This document shows positions 16,179 through 25,188 of a stretch of DNA of 64,000 bases, one piece after another. Each line of letters opens with the position of its first letter. Position 1 is the first letter of the stretch. The notes beneath the pieces are model-generated. The model was not told the DNA's origin. It worked only from the letters and a program-made list of their open reading frames with translations, and did not search any database. The translations under genes were made by a program, and so were the position numbers. This stretch comes from an uncultured Bacteroidales bacterium (GTDB lineage Bacteria; Bacteroidota; Bacteroidia; Bacteroidales; P3), in NCBI GenBank assembly GCA_900316235.1, contig ONCC01000002.1, positions 1-64,000 of the forward strand, given 5' to 3'.

Positions 16179-16209
16179 TTTGCCATGTAAGAAAAAGTGT
16201 GTATCTTTG
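16179..16209 (+). promoter_or_regulatory. Bacteroidetes sigma-70-type promoter of the WG-repeat/pyrC pair
   Basis: TTTG at 16179-16182, 19 bases, TATCTTTG at 16202-16209; 29 bases to the ATG. Confidence 0.78.
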
Positions 16210-16238
16210 CATTTTGAATTTAAGAAACATTATATATA

Positions 16239-17591
16239 ATGAAACGCTGCTTTTATATACTTCTTGGAGTGCTGATGACAGCGACGGCCGTTGAGGCACA
16301 GAAGCTTGAATTTGAGAGTGCAACGCAAACTTTCGGATATAAGAACGACAACGGGACATGGAAGATATTGCCGCAGTTCCAGCGTGCGGGCGAGTTTGAG
16401 GGGGGAGCGAGGAAATGGGCTCCAGTGAAAGTGGACGGCTGGTGGGGTGTGATTGATGTGGACGGAAATCTTGTATGCCGTAACCTACTGCCTACGAAAG
16501 AGGTAGCCCGCGAGGCAGGTCAGGAGTGGGAGGCGATGAGCGAGCCCGGCAAGTGGGTGTATCCTGCAAGGAACAAGGCCGATGGCCGATGGGGTTTTGT
16601 GGACTACTATGGTCGCTGGAAGTACCAGCCGGTGTATGAGAAAGCCAATCCCCACCAGGGGAAGGACCCGAAGAGCTATGCGTCGGTAAAAAAGGAGGGC
16701 CGTTGGGGTTGCATCGACGGCCGCGGCGTGATGGTGATTAACAACATTTTCCTCACTGCCGAGCAGGCCGAAGCGGCTGGTGCGCAGTGGGCAATAGGAA
16801 GGAATTATTACAAATGGCGTGTGCCGGTGACCAATCCTGCCACGGGGCTTTGGGGCTTTGTGGACTATCTGGGGCGCTGGGCGGTACAGCCTGTTTATAA
16901 CGACCGGGTACCCTTTGGAGAGGACAACTGCTATGAGTTCACGCAGGTGAAGCAAGAGGGCCGCTGGGGAAATATCAACCGCAATGGCGAGGTGGTCTCC
17001 ACCCCCATCTTTTTCACCCAGGAAGACGCAGCCTATGCGCTGCGGCAGTATGAGCACGGACGCACACTGGAAGGCTGGCGCGTGCCAGTAACTAATCCGC
17101 TGAATGGCAAGTGGGGATGGGTAGACTGGAGTGGCGAATGGCGTATCCAGCCAATGTTTGAGGATGCGTCACACTTTGCGAACGACACGGGATTGTTTGC
17201 CACCGCAAAGCTGGACGGTTACTGGATGGTCATCAGCGATACAGGCGAGTATCTCTCACGCAACGTGTTCACTCTGAGCCGCGAGGCTTGGTTGGCGGGC
17301 AACGAGTGGGACACGCACCAGGAACTGGGTCACTGGCTCTATCCCATCATGGATCCCGGGACTCAGGCTTGGGGATATGTGGATTACAAGGGCGAGTGGG
17401 TTATCAAGCCTACGCTGGAAGATGCGAAGTTGTTTATCAATGTGTGGAACGACCGTGTGGCGCCAGCGAAGATGGACGGGAAGTGGGGTTGCATAGACCA
17501 TACGGGCCAGTTTGTGGTGAAGAACCAGTTCAACACCTCGGCCGACGCGCAGACAGCAGGTCGCCGATGGGCAGAAGGAAAGAGGTTTTAA
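16239..17591 (+). CDS. Secreted WG-repeat protein
   Basis: 450 residues with a signal peptide ending VEAQ. The mature chain consists of long tandem repeats with the WG-repeat signature: GxWGxxDxxGxWxxxPxYxxA, for example ADGRWGFVDYYGRWKYQPVY, TGLWGFVDYLGRWAVQPVY, NGKWGWVDWSGEWRIQPMF and TQAWGYVDYKGEWVIKPTL. Between them run more diverged units ending in a helix with AGxxWxxxxE. WG repeats form beta-rich surface or periplasmic scaffolds; no enzymatic residues are apparent. Its stop touches the pyrC ATG directly (TAAATG), so the pair is co-transcribed, although no functional link is obvious. Confidence 0.85.
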   Translation: MKRCFYILLGVLMTATAVEAQKLEFESATQTFGYKNDNGTWKILPQFQRAGEFEGGARKWAPVKVDGWWGVIDVDGNLVCRNLLPTKEVAREAGQEWEAMSEPGKWVYPARNKADGRWGFVDYYGRWKYQPVYEKANPHQGKDPKSYASVKKEGRWGCIDGRGVMVINNIFLTAEQAEAAGAQWAIGRNYYKWRVPVTNPATGLWGFVDYLGRWAVQPVYNDRVPFGEDNCYEFTQVKQEGRWGNINRNGEVVSTPIFFTQEDAAYALRQYEHGRTLEGWRVPVTNPLNGKWGWVDWSGEWRIQPMFEDASHFANDTGLFATAKLDGYWMVISDTGEYLSRNVFTLSREAWLAGNEWDTHQELGHWLYPIMDPGTQAWGYVDYKGEWVIKPTLEDAKLFINVWNDRVAPAKMDGKWGCIDHTGQFVVKNQFNTSADAQTAGRRWAEGKRF

Positions 17592-18917
17592 ATGAAAACA
17601 TTGATTCATAATGCGGCCATCGTGAACGAGGGTCGCATTTTTGTTGGTTCAGTCCTCATCGAGGACGACAAAATTGCTGAAATATCGGAGAAATCAGAAT
17701 ACTCCGATTATTCTGATTACTCAGAAGTCATTGATGCCACCGGGATGATTCTCATGCCGGGAGTGATTGACACTCACGTGCATTTCCGCGACGGCGGCCA
17801 GTCGGAGAATCCCGCAGGAACATTCTACTCCGAATCAAGGGCGGCACGTGCCGGCGGCGTGACCTCCGTCATCGATATGCCGAACACAAAGCCTCTGACC
17901 ACCACCCTTGAGGCGCTGGCGGCCAAAGAGGCGTTGGCAGCACGCGATTCGGCCGTCAACTACGGATTCATGCTCGGTGCCACCAACGAGAATATCGACG
18001 ATCTGCTGGCCATCGAGCCCACACGCTATGCCGCCATCAAGCTTTTTCTGGGCTCGAGCACGGGGAATATGCTGGTAAACAATGGCGAGCAACTGGATCA
18101 CCTGTTCCGCGACGCGAAGAAACTCATCGTGGCGCACTGCGAGCAGGAGGAGGTGATACAGGCCAACCTGCTCAATGCCAAACTCGAATACCAAGGGACA
18201 GCTGGCGAAACGGCGGCGCTGCATCCAAAAATACGCAACAACGAGGCGTGCTTCCTGAGCACCTACCACGCTATCGAGCGTGCAAGAAGGTATGGTACGC
18301 GGTTCCATGTGGCACATATCTCAACAGCCACAGAACTCTCGTTGCTGAGCAATTTTGACCTGGAGAAAAAAAACATCACAGCGGAGGTAACGCCGAACCA
18401 CTTGTGGTTTGACGACCGCGACTATGCGGAACTTGGGAACAAAATCAAGTGTAACCCCGCCATCAAAAGCAACGATGACCGGCTGGCACTATGGGCGGCA
18501 TTGGAGGACGACCTCATCGACACTATCGCCACCGACCATGCCCCCCACCCTCTCGAGGCCAAAATGAAACCCTATTTCGACGCTCCCAGCGGCATCCCGA
18601 GTATCCAGCATTCGTTGCAAATGATGCTCGAGCCTGCCATCGACAACAACGAATTACTGACGATGGTGGTGAGAAAGATGTGCCACAACCCGGCGGTGCT
18701 CTTTGGAATCAAAGGTCGTGGGTTTATCCGCAAAAGCTACAAGGCAGACCTAGTGCTGGTGCGTCCCGGAGTGGAGGAGACCGTCACGCGCGAATCATTA
18801 TTATATAAGTGCGGCTGGAGTCCCTTGGAGGGGCAGACGTTCCACAGCCGGATAGAGCGTGTGTGGGTCAACGGAAAGAAGGAAGGTGGCGCAGAAGCAC
18901 TCACATTCAGCAAATAA
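17592..18917 (+). CDS. pyrC: Dihydroorotase PyrC (class I type)
   Basis: 441 residues. Catalyses reversible cyclisation of carbamoyl-aspartate to dihydroorotate in pyrimidine synthesis. The zinc site HxH is in GVIDTHVHFRDGG; further metal/substrate positions are in HCEQEE, HVAHIST, and ATDHAPH near residue 315. Length and motifs fit the class I (PyrC type 1, AllB-like) enzymes of Bacteroidota. Residues about 33-44 (EYSDYSDYSEV) are a nonamer-encoded insertion in the N-terminal beta domain. Starts immediately after the WG-repeat gene stop and ends before a strong terminator. Confidence 0.95.
   Translation: MKTLIHNAAIVNEGRIFVGSVLIEDDKIAEISEKSEYSDYSDYSEVIDATGMILMPGVIDTHVHFRDGGQSENPAGTFYSESRAARAGGVTSVIDMPNTKPLTTTLEALAAKEALAARDSAVNYGFMLGATNENIDDLLAIEPTRYAAIKLFLGSSTGNMLVNNGEQLDHLFRDAKKLIVAHCEQEEVIQANLLNAKLEYQGTAGETAALHPKIRNNEACFLSTYHAIERARRYGTRFHVAHISTATELSLLSNFDLEKKNITAEVTPNHLWFDDRDYAELGNKIKCNPAIKSNDDRLALWAALEDDLIDTIATDHAPHPLEAKMKPYFDAPSGIPSIQHSLQMMLEPAIDNNELLTMVVRKMCHNPAVLFGIKGRGFIRKSYKADLVLVRPGVEETVTRESLLYKCGWSPLEGQTFHSRIERVWVNGKKEGGAEALTFSK
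17697..17723 (+). repeat. 9-bp tandem repeats inside pyrC
   Basis: GAATACTCC, GATTATTCT and GATTACTCA encode Tyr-Ser-Asp-like triplets. The embedded unit TTATTCTGA is identical to the unit of the array at 25091-25171, which is read in a different frame and on the other strand there. Confidence 0.8.
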
Positions 18918-18930
18918 CCGAAAAGAACAA

Positions 18931-18964
18931 GGAGGGCGCCCCGATGGGGCGCCCTCCCTTTTTG
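18931..18964 (+). terminator. Intrinsic terminator after pyrC
   Basis: GGAGGGCGCCCC GAT GGGGCGCCCTCC, a 12-bp perfect GC-rich stem, followed by CTTTTT. An upstream A-run allows some activity for the convergent acyl-CoA synthetase gene. Confidence 0.92.
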
Positions 18965-18977
18965 AGTATTATCTTTC

Positions 18978-21050
18978 TTATTTTTCAAGACGGATGCGGG
19001 CGTCAACAGCAGTGACGTAGCGCGGGTTGCCCAGCAGCGGGTTGAGGTCCATCTCGGCAATCTCGGGAGCAGCCTGCACGAGGGCACTCACACGAGCTAC
19101 CTGGTCGGCATAGAGGTCAAGGTTCACGCCTTCCTGTCCACGGACACCTTCGAGAATCTTGTAGCCCTTAAGCTGCTTGAGCATCTCCTTGGCTTCAGCG
19201 GCGGTGATGGGTGCCAGAGCGCTCTGGACATCCTTGAGCACCTCGATGAAGATACCGCCCAGACCGAAGAAGATCTGATGACCGAATTTATCGTCACGGA
19301 TGGCACCGATATAGACGTCAGTACCGTCAAGCATGGGATACATCTCCACGGCGTAAGTCTCGGGGATGACGATAAGGCGATCGAACTCCTTAGCAACGGT
19401 GTCAAGATCCTTGACGCCGAGGGTGACGCCACCCACATCGCTCTTGTGGAGCGGGCCGACGACCTTCATCACGAGGGGAACATCCTTGGAGCAGCCCACC
19501 TCTTTGGCGAAGGCCAGGGCATCCTCTTTCTTGGAGACCTCAACGCTCTTCTTGCGGCTGATGCCGGCGGCATCGAGGAGCTCGTTATAGTCCGAAATCT
19601 CCATGTAGCCGTCCTTGCAACGGTCGACAGTAGCGCGGATACGAGCCACATCAATCTTGGGCAGCTCCACGTTCTCAGGCTGGGGTTTGGGGGTATTGTA
19701 CACCTTCACGAGGGCATTGCCGAGCACACACTCCTCGGGGAAGTTGATGTTGCCCTTGGCAATGAAGTCCTCAATCTCGCTCTTGACGTTGATGATGGAA
19801 GGCAGCACGGGGAAGATAGGCTTCTTGCAGGTGCGCATCTTCTGGTCAAGCAGGTCATAAACCTCTTTGTTGGAGAAGAGTCCGGGAGAACCGAAGATAA
19901 CGACGGAGAAGTCGATGTCAGTGTACTCGTTCTCGACGGTGTCGAGGATATAGCCGAGCTGTTCGGCAGTGCCGGTAGCCAGGAAGTCGATGGGGTTGCC
20001 CACGGAGGAGCCTCCGAAGAGTTTCTCCAAAAGTGCGGGGCTAGCGGGGTGGTCCTTCAGGCTGGGGACCTCCATGCCGCCGTTCGACAGCACGTCGGTG
20101 AGCATCACGGCGGGGCCGCCAGCGTGGGTAACCACGGCGCAGCGTTTGCCCTTCAGTTCTGGATACATGAAGACGGCGCAGACAGTAGTCAGCTCCTGAC
20201 GGTTCTGGCAGCGCACGATGCCAGCCTTGCGGAAGAGGGCGTCGACGGCGGCGTCGTTGGTTGCCAGGGCACCGGTGTGGCTGGAAGCAGCACGGGAGCC
20301 GGCGGCGGAGCCACCGCTCTTGATGGCAGCAATATGGCAGCCCTTGTTGATAAGGCTGCGGCTATGCTTGAGCAGACGCTGCGGGTCGCCAATCTTCTCC
20401 ATGTAGAGCATGATGACGTGGCTCGACTTCACGGGGTCGAAGGTCTCGTCGAGGTGCTCAAGGACATCCTCGATACCCAGCTGGGCACTGTTACCCACAG
20501 CCCACACACTGTTGAACTTAAGACCGTTGCTCATACCGTACTCCTTGATGAACACAGCAGTGGCGCCGGAGCCGGTGATGAAGTCCACACCCTTAGGATC
20601 CAGCGGAGGAATAGGAGTGTCGAAGCATCCGGCATAGTTGACGTTGAGGAAGCCGGTGCAGTTGGGGCCGATGAGCGAGCCGCCGACGCTGTTGATGGTG
20701 TCGACGATATGCTTCTCGATTTCGGCACCCTCGTGGCTCTCCTCCGAGAAGCCGGCGCTGACGATGATGAAGCCCTTGCAGCCTTTCTCTTTGGCCAGCA
20801 CGTCGACAGTCTGGGCACAGAACTTGGCGGCGATGCAGAGGATGGCGCAGTCGACCTGCGGCAGGTCCTCTACCTTGGAGTAGCATTTCACGCCCTGCAC
20901 TTCGGTTTCTTTGGGGTTGACGGCGTAGACCTGTCCCTTGAAGGGGCTCTCGAGGAGGTTCTTCAGCGACTTGCCGCCGGGTTTATGTACATCACTGGAA
21001 GCACCGCAAATGACGATGCTACGAGGATTCAGTAATTCTTTTGCTATCAT
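18978..21050 (-). CDS. Acetate/acyl-CoA ligase (ADP-forming), fused alpha-beta type
   Basis: 690 residues. Converts acyl-CoA, ADP and phosphate to acid, CoA and ATP (or the reverse), giving substrate-level phosphorylation. Order: CoA-binding Rossmann domain (SIVICGASSDVHKPGG), succinyl-CoA-ligase-like domains with the phospho-His in ASSHTGALA, then after about residue 470 an ATP-grasp part (beta subunit) with PLVMKVVGPLHKSDVGGV and GLGGIFIEVLKDV, ending in EMDLNPLL. Archaeal enzymes often have these as two subunits; here they are one chain. It stands alone between a terminator and its own promoter. Confidence 0.9.
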   Translation of the reverse strand: MIAKELLNPRSIVICGASSDVHKPGGKSLKNLLESPFKGQVYAVNPKETEVQGVKCYSKVEDLPQVDCAILCIAAKFCAQTVDVLAKEKGCKGFIIVSAGFSEESHEGAEIEKHIVDTINSVGGSLIGPNCTGFLNVNYAGCFDTPIPPLDPKGVDFITGSGATAVFIKEYGMSNGLKFNSVWAVGNSAQLGIEDVLEHLDETFDPVKSSHVIMLYMEKIGDPQRLLKHSRSLINKGCHIAAIKSGGSAAGSRAASSHTGALATNDAAVDALFRKAGIVRCQNRQELTTVCAVFMYPELKGKRCAVVTHAGGPAVMLTDVLSNGGMEVPSLKDHPASPALLEKLFGGSSVGNPIDFLATGTAEQLGYILDTVENEYTDIDFSVVIFGSPGLFSNKEVYDLLDQKMRTCKKPIFPVLPSIINVKSEIEDFIAKGNINFPEECVLGNALVKVYNTPKPQPENVELPKIDVARIRATVDRCKDGYMEISDYNELLDAAGISRKKSVEVSKKEDALAFAKEVGCSKDVPLVMKVVGPLHKSDVGGVTLGVKDLDTVAKEFDRLIVIPETYAVEMYPMLDGTDVYIGAIRDDKFGHQIFFGLGGIFIEVLKDVQSALAPITAAEAKEMLKQLKGYKILEGVRGQEGVNLDLYADQVARVSALVQAAPEIAEMDLNPLLGNPRYVTAVDARIRLEK

Positions 21051-21086
21051 ATCTTTGTTATTATTATTTGTTTTCTAATAAAATGC

Positions 21087-21117
21087 AAAGATACAAAATG
21101 TTTTCGAAACAACAAAA
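21087..21117 (-). promoter_or_regulatory. Bacteroidetes sigma-70-type promoter of the acyl-CoA ligase gene
   Basis: Minus strand: TTTG at 21117-21114, 19 bases, TATCTTTG at 21094-21087; exact consensus, 37 bases before the ATG. Confidence 0.8.
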
Positions 21118-21172
21118 TCTTTTTTAATAAGTAATATTTGACGGGCCTGTTTCAATGGATTCTTCAGACAAT

Positions 21173-21239
21173 AAAATTGCAGACTTTCGGGCTATAACTC
21201 GATTTTTTTTTGACTTATAGCCCGAAAGTCTGCAATTTT
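21173..21239. repeat. Perfect 25-bp inverted repeat with T-rich loop
   Basis: The arm at 21173-21197 (core GACTTTCGGGCTATAA) is exactly repeated in reverse complement at 21215-21239; the 17-base loop contains nine T. It lies in the intergenic space between the LRR gene end and the acyl-CoA ligase promoter. It could terminate the minus-strand LRR transcript, but no gene-specific role is visible. Confidence 0.9.
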
Positions 21240-21336
21240 TCATTTGGTCCTACGGCTGTTTCGTTCCTATTATTACTAAAATCGGAACGATATAACACCT
21301 TTTTTTGCCCTTTTCTATGGCAAAATCGGAATAATG

Positions 21337-23655
21337 CTACCTTATCACCACCACTTTCCTTGCCGGATAGCTGCCGATTTTAATCATGTAAGTGCCGCTG
21401 GCGAGGGCATCGAAGCGTATCTCCGTGCCGTAGTCCTGCTTGGTAGCAAGCAGCCGTCCGTTGACATCGAATAGCGTCACCTCATACCCATCGGCCCCCT
21501 CAACAACGATTTGGCCGTCACTCGAATACACCTTGGCGTTCAACGCATCCACACCGTCGATACCCTCCTGGGTGATATAGACGGTGTCGTGGATGTATAT
21601 CGTATCATGCAGCCAGATAGTGTCAGTCAGAAACACTGTGTCATAGACAAAACGATCGATGGTGTCGTATACCGTGTTGGTGATGGTGTCGAACTGTGTT
21701 AGTGTTACCGTATCTGTCACAACAGTAGTGTCATGCACTGGTACATTGATATATGTGGTGTCGTGTACACCAATATATGTGGTATCGTATTCCGTTAATG
21801 TTACAGTATCGACAATAAGAGTCGTGTCATGAATGGGAATTGTCTGAATAATTGTATCATGGATAAGTAATGTATCTTGATAAAAATCTCCTTCGATGTC
21901 AAATATTGCCATCAATGCAATATCATTTGTTACTTCAAAAGTATATTGGCGGTTCCTATTACCATTACTCCAGTGAAGAAAACGGTAGCTATTTCTCGCA
22001 TTAGCCGAAATAGTGATGACTGTACCAGCCACGAATGTGCCCCCCCCTGATACATATCCCATATTGGTGTTGCAAGATGAGACGGTTACATTATAGGTTG
22101 GTATGTCTTGTACAAAATAGGCAGTAAGAGAAATATCTTCTGAAACAGTGATGGTTCTTGGATTCTGCGTGTTTCCGTCACTCCAGTGATCAAAACAGAA
22201 ACCACTATTAGCAATGGCGGTTATTGTGATTGTAGTCCCATCTCCAAACGTTCCTCCACCAGACACAGTACCTCTGTCTGGATTGTTTACCGATAAACTA
22301 ATGGTATGGTTGCATCCCCCTATTCCCATGATATTAGTGAACGCTCCCCATCTACTATCTGCTTGATACGCACTGACACTTGAACAAGGGACATATAGTG
22401 TTTTGTCATGGCATGACAGAAAAATACTACCACTTCCTGCGGGAGGAACAAGGGCGGTGCAAATAATACTGTCAATACTTGTGCAATTATTGAAAGCATT
22501 TTCCCCAAGCTGAACAAGACTCTCAGGCAGGATAACATTTCCAATTAATCCACAATTTGTGAAATTATACTCTCCTATCGAAATCAGGGAATTGGGAAAA
22601 GTTATGTAGTTGAGATGAGCGCAGCCTGAAATTAACAGGTTGGGTAGTGTCTGCACACTATCACCAATATTGAAATATCGAACACTTTCGCCTCCGAAAA
22701 TCGTATAATTAGGACCAATACAATTGATTGCATTATAATTCACCGTCTGTAGAGACTCCCACGGCATGCACTGCATTTTCATGGATATTACATTTTGCGG
22801 GATTGTCACACTGGTCAATCCACTACTCCAAAAAGCACATCTGCCTATGGTTGTCAATGTATTTGGAAAATTCACACCTGTAAGATAGTCACAATATTCA
22901 AATGCGCTATCAGGTATCTCCGTTATACCTTCAGGAATGGATAGAGTCCCTGATATATTGTCGCAATTATAAAAAGCCGCAGTTCCTATTATTTTTAGAG
23001 AATCGGGCAGTGATGTAACAGCAACATTACAATTATAAAACGCATGAGGTCCTATGCACTCCAATGTATTAGGCCAGTCAACATCAACGACATTGCTCCC
23101 CTCAAAGGCTCCACCAGCGATGGTCTTTATGTTAGATGGTACGTCAACAGCATAGTAAGGAAGTGTTCCCTTGTAGCCAATAAGTGCGCTGCCAAGATAC
23201 ATCACCTCATTCGCGGGTTTCATAATATACCATCCGGTATTATAGAACGCGTCCTTCTCTATAATTATTCCCGAAGAAGGGAGATTAATTATAGTAAGAT
23301 CAACATCTTGGTAGAAGGCCCTATATCCAATCTTTTTTACTGTATTTGGGATTGTTACACTTGAAAGACTACTACACTGAGACAATGCGTATTTTGCGAT
23401 TGAAACAACCGTATAGGTTTGTCCTGAATATGTCACGGTAGACGGCAATGTTATATTACCTGACGGTCGAGTGTATCCAAACCAAGGATTTACAATCTCA
23501 CCACCTGGGCCAACCAATTCTACCGTCGTTGCTGACTTGATGTTATAATACAAGGCTAACTGTCCGTCCCCAAAGGGAATGGGACTTGAAAAATCGTAAG
23601 CATTACAGCAAAATGATGTTACAATGGCCACAAGAAAAAAAACGAGTTTTTTCAT
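21337..23655 (-). CDS. BspA-like leucine-rich-repeat surface protein with T9SS sorting domain
   Basis: 772 residues. Signal peptide (MKKLVFFLVAIVTSFCCNA). Residues about 65-440 are LRR_5/BspA-type repeats (VTIPNTVKKIGYRAFYQ, NTLTTIGRCAFWSSGLTSV). Two InlB B-repeat-like modules follow (GTVSGGGTFGDGTTITITA, then GYVSGGGTFVAGTVITISA). Next is a repetitive Asp-Thr linker (HDTTYI, YDTI, HDTVYI units, about 580-690). The last about 75 residues (GQIVVEGADGYEVTLFDVNG to the C-terminal KVVVIR) are a T9SS type A sorting domain, so the protein should be exported across the outer membrane and anchored to the surface, probably in adhesion. Composition is more AT-rich than its left neighbours. Confidence 0.9.
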   Translation of the reverse strand: MKKLVFFLVAIVTSFCCNAYDFSSPIPFGDGQLALYYNIKSATTVELVGPGGEIVNPWFGYTRPSGNITLPSTVTYSGQTYTVVSIAKYALSQCSSLSSVTIPNTVKKIGYRAFYQDVDLTIINLPSSGIIIEKDAFYNTGWYIMKPANEVMYLGSALIGYKGTLPYYAVDVPSNIKTIAGGAFEGSNVVDVDWPNTLECIGPHAFYNCNVAVTSLPDSLKIIGTAAFYNCDNISGTLSIPEGITEIPDSAFEYCDYLTGVNFPNTLTTIGRCAFWSSGLTSVTIPQNVISMKMQCMPWESLQTVNYNAINCIGPNYTIFGGESVRYFNIGDSVQTLPNLLISGCAHLNYITFPNSLISIGEYNFTNCGLIGNVILPESLVQLGENAFNNCTSIDSIICTALVPPAGSGSIFLSCHDKTLYVPCSSVSAYQADSRWGAFTNIMGIGGCNHTISLSVNNPDRGTVSGGGTFGDGTTITITAIANSGFCFDHWSDGNTQNPRTITVSEDISLTAYFVQDIPTYNVTVSSCNTNMGYVSGGGTFVAGTVITISANARNSYRFLHWSNGNRNRQYTFEVTNDIALMAIFDIEGDFYQDTLLIHDTIIQTIPIHDTTLIVDTVTLTEYDTTYIGVHDTTYINVPVHDTTVVTDTVTLTQFDTITNTVYDTIDRFVYDTVFLTDTIWLHDTIYIHDTVYITQEGIDGVDALNAKVYSSDGQIVVEGADGYEVTLFDVNGRLLATKQDYGTEIRFDALASGTYMIKIGSYPARKVVVIR

Positions 23656-23672
23656 ATTTCTGTCAATTATTA

Positions 23673-24149
23673 TTAAAGGTCACATACCTCTTTTATGTCT
23701 GTGATAATATCACTTACAATTTGCGTTTTTGCAGCATAAATCTGAGCATTTGAGCCGTCTATTCTTTCTGTTTGGTAAATATGCTTCGTGCATACAGAGG
23801 GGCCAAATTCCGACTCTAGCATTGGAAACACATAGTGCGGTCGGGCGCATACAATCAAAACGTCAAAATTGAATACAATATTAACGAAAAGAATCGTCTT
23901 TCTCAAGCAATCAACGTAATCACCTTGTGAGATAATTCCTATCTTTCTCCCTTTTATATCAATAACCGAAATAAAATTATTATACAGCTCTTGGTTATTG
24001 ATATCAAAGACGGCTGCGCCATCTGGATTCCAGAAGCATTGAACCACAGCATTGGGATGATTTGACAACTTTTCATGCAATAATGCCGAAATGGTTGACT
24101 TTCCCGTATTGCTATTGCCTTTAATAACAAACAGATTTTTCATAATCAT
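23673..24149 (-). CDS. P-loop NTPase of unknown function
   Basis: About 158 residues if started at the ATG at 24149 (MIMKNLFVIKGNSNTGKST; a second ATG is at 24143). GNSNTGKST is a Walker A motif right at the N-terminus; FDVLIVCARPH may be a Walker B-like strand. This resembles small ATP/GTP-binding kinases or sensors, but no family is recognised. The open frame continues upstream to a TTG at 24326, adding about 59 residues without recognisable features; a promoter at 24440-24470 points at it, leaving a leader of 280 bases if the ATG is right. The start is therefore uncertain. Confidence 0.55.
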   Translation of the reverse strand: MIMKNLFVIKGNSNTGKSTISALLHEKLSNHPNAVVQCFWNPDGAAVFDINNQELYNNFISVIDIKGRKIGIISQGDYVDCLRKTILFVNIVFNFDVLIVCARPHYVFPMLESEFGPSVCTKHIYQTERIDGSNAQIYAAKTQIVSDIITDIKEVCDL

Positions 24150-24439
24150 GTTGTTTGTTTTCCGAACCTCCAACGGAAACACTTTTTCATACAAATAGAA
24201 AAGGCATGAGGTTATGTGCTCATGTCCGTCTACTTGTAGGTATCGGCAAACACCTTTGAAGGAACGGGATATGGAACTTTCTCTCACGCCTGAAGAATAT
24301 GCTATGGATATAGCATACACAATCAAACGAAAGCATAATTGCTCCGTCCTCCTTCATGAATTTTTGCCGAATTTACAAGTAAGGACAATTACAATGCTTT
24401 TCTTGCTTACTGCTTACACTTTACTCTCGTAAGCGACTG

Positions 24440-24470
24440 CAAAATTACGAATAAAAATCCAATCCACAAA
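24440..24470 (-). promoter_or_regulatory. Bacteroidetes sigma-70-type promoter before the P-loop gene
   Basis: Minus strand: TTTG at 24470-24467, 19 bases, TAATTTTG at 24447-24440. It lies directly behind the terminator of the upstream operon. Between it and the P-loop ATG (24150-24433) I see only a TTG-started extension of the same frame and a 45-codon ORF in another frame; neither is recognisable. Confidence 0.65.
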
Positions 24471-24510
24471 AAAAAACTTTGCCGCCACAGGTAAAAACCG
24501 TGACGGCAAA
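24468..24510 (-). terminator. Intrinsic terminator of the flippase/four-helix operon
   Basis: On the minus strand TTTGCCGTCAC pairs with GTGGCGGCAAA (one mismatch) and is followed by CTTTTTTTTT... with nine T at 24476-24468. Confidence 0.8.
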
Positions 24511-24534
24511 AGGGAGATAGTTCTATGAAAAGAG

Positions 24535-25176
24535 CTAAGATTCACGATACTTGACGCGACTTTGGTACATGCGTTCCTTGATTCCGCCCTCGGTGACGAA
24601 ACGATTCTGCATCGTCACCAACAATTTATGGAGCATATACATGGCCTGATGGATGAGGGTGATGCAGAGGTTGGCAATCTCCTCATCATTCATGCACTGT
24701 ATCTTCACGGCATAGTCTTTCTTGATATCCTCGCTGCGCGCATACTGGCGCATCTTTTCATAACGGGGATGAAGATTACCCCACTGCTGGAGGCTTCGAA
24801 CGCGCAGGTAGTCCTCGTAATCGTCAAGAAGTTCTTCGAGGCTGGCTTTCGCCACATTGGTCAGTTTGATTTCGGTCTCACTGGAGGTGGCGGCCGCCTG
24901 ATTGCCTTCAGCTATGTTTTGCTTGCCACTTCGGGCAGCCTGTATCATTTGGTCGACAGTGCGGTCGCCACGCTGAAGATAGTGCTGGGTGAAGTAGTAG
25001 GTGATGTCGTAAATCATCTCAGTGACCTGATAGACACGGAGGTGGCGGTAATGGCCGTGCTGGGGGAGGAAGGTGTAGGGGGGATTCTTAGTACTCGAAG
25101 TATTCAGATTATTCTGAGTATTCTGAATATTCGGATTATTCTGACTATTCTGACTATTCTGATTATTCTGATTCAT
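24535..25176 (-). CDS. Four-helix-bundle-suffix-domain protein with repeat-encoded Asn/Gln tail
   Basis: 213 residues. The first about 30 residues are low complexity (Asn, Gln, Ser) encoded by the nonamer array. From about residue 40 (YRHLRVYQVTEMIYDITYYF) to 130 (ARSGKQNIAEGNQAAATSSE, then ASLEELLDDYEDYLRVR) it matches the four-helix bundle relatives of the rRNA intervening-sequence family that carry an extra suffix domain. Starting downstream of the repeat would delete conserved helix 1, so the repeat is probably translated. It begins 12 bases after the flippase stop and is likely co-transcribed. Role unknown. Confidence 0.75.
   Translation of the reverse strand: MNQNNQNSQNSQNNPNIQNTQNNLNTSSTKNPPYTFLPQHGHYRHLRVYQVTEMIYDITYYFTQHYLQRGDRTVDQMIQAARSGKQNIAEGNQAAATSSETEIKLTNVAKASLEELLDDYEDYLRVRSLQQWGNLHPRYEKMRQYARSEDIKKDYAVKIQCMNDEEIANLCITLIHQAMYMLHKLLVTMQNRFVTEGGIKERMYQSRVKYRES
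25091..25171 (-). repeat. Nine 9-bp tandem repeats at the start of the four-helix gene
   Basis: Plus-strand units NTATTCTGA: TTATTCTGA three times, CTATTCTGA twice, plus GTATTCTGA, GTATTCAGA, ATATTCGGA and GTACTCGAA. The array begins just after the ATG and encodes Gln-Asn-x triplets. Unit number changes would not shift the frame. Confidence 0.92.
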
Positions 25177-25188
25177 AGTTTTGTTTTT

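Noticed and set aside
19278..21035. Long plus-strand ORF of 585 codons
   Set aside because: It is the mirror of the acyl-CoA ligase gene on the minus strand, with low-complexity His/Glu/Val content and no family resemblance.
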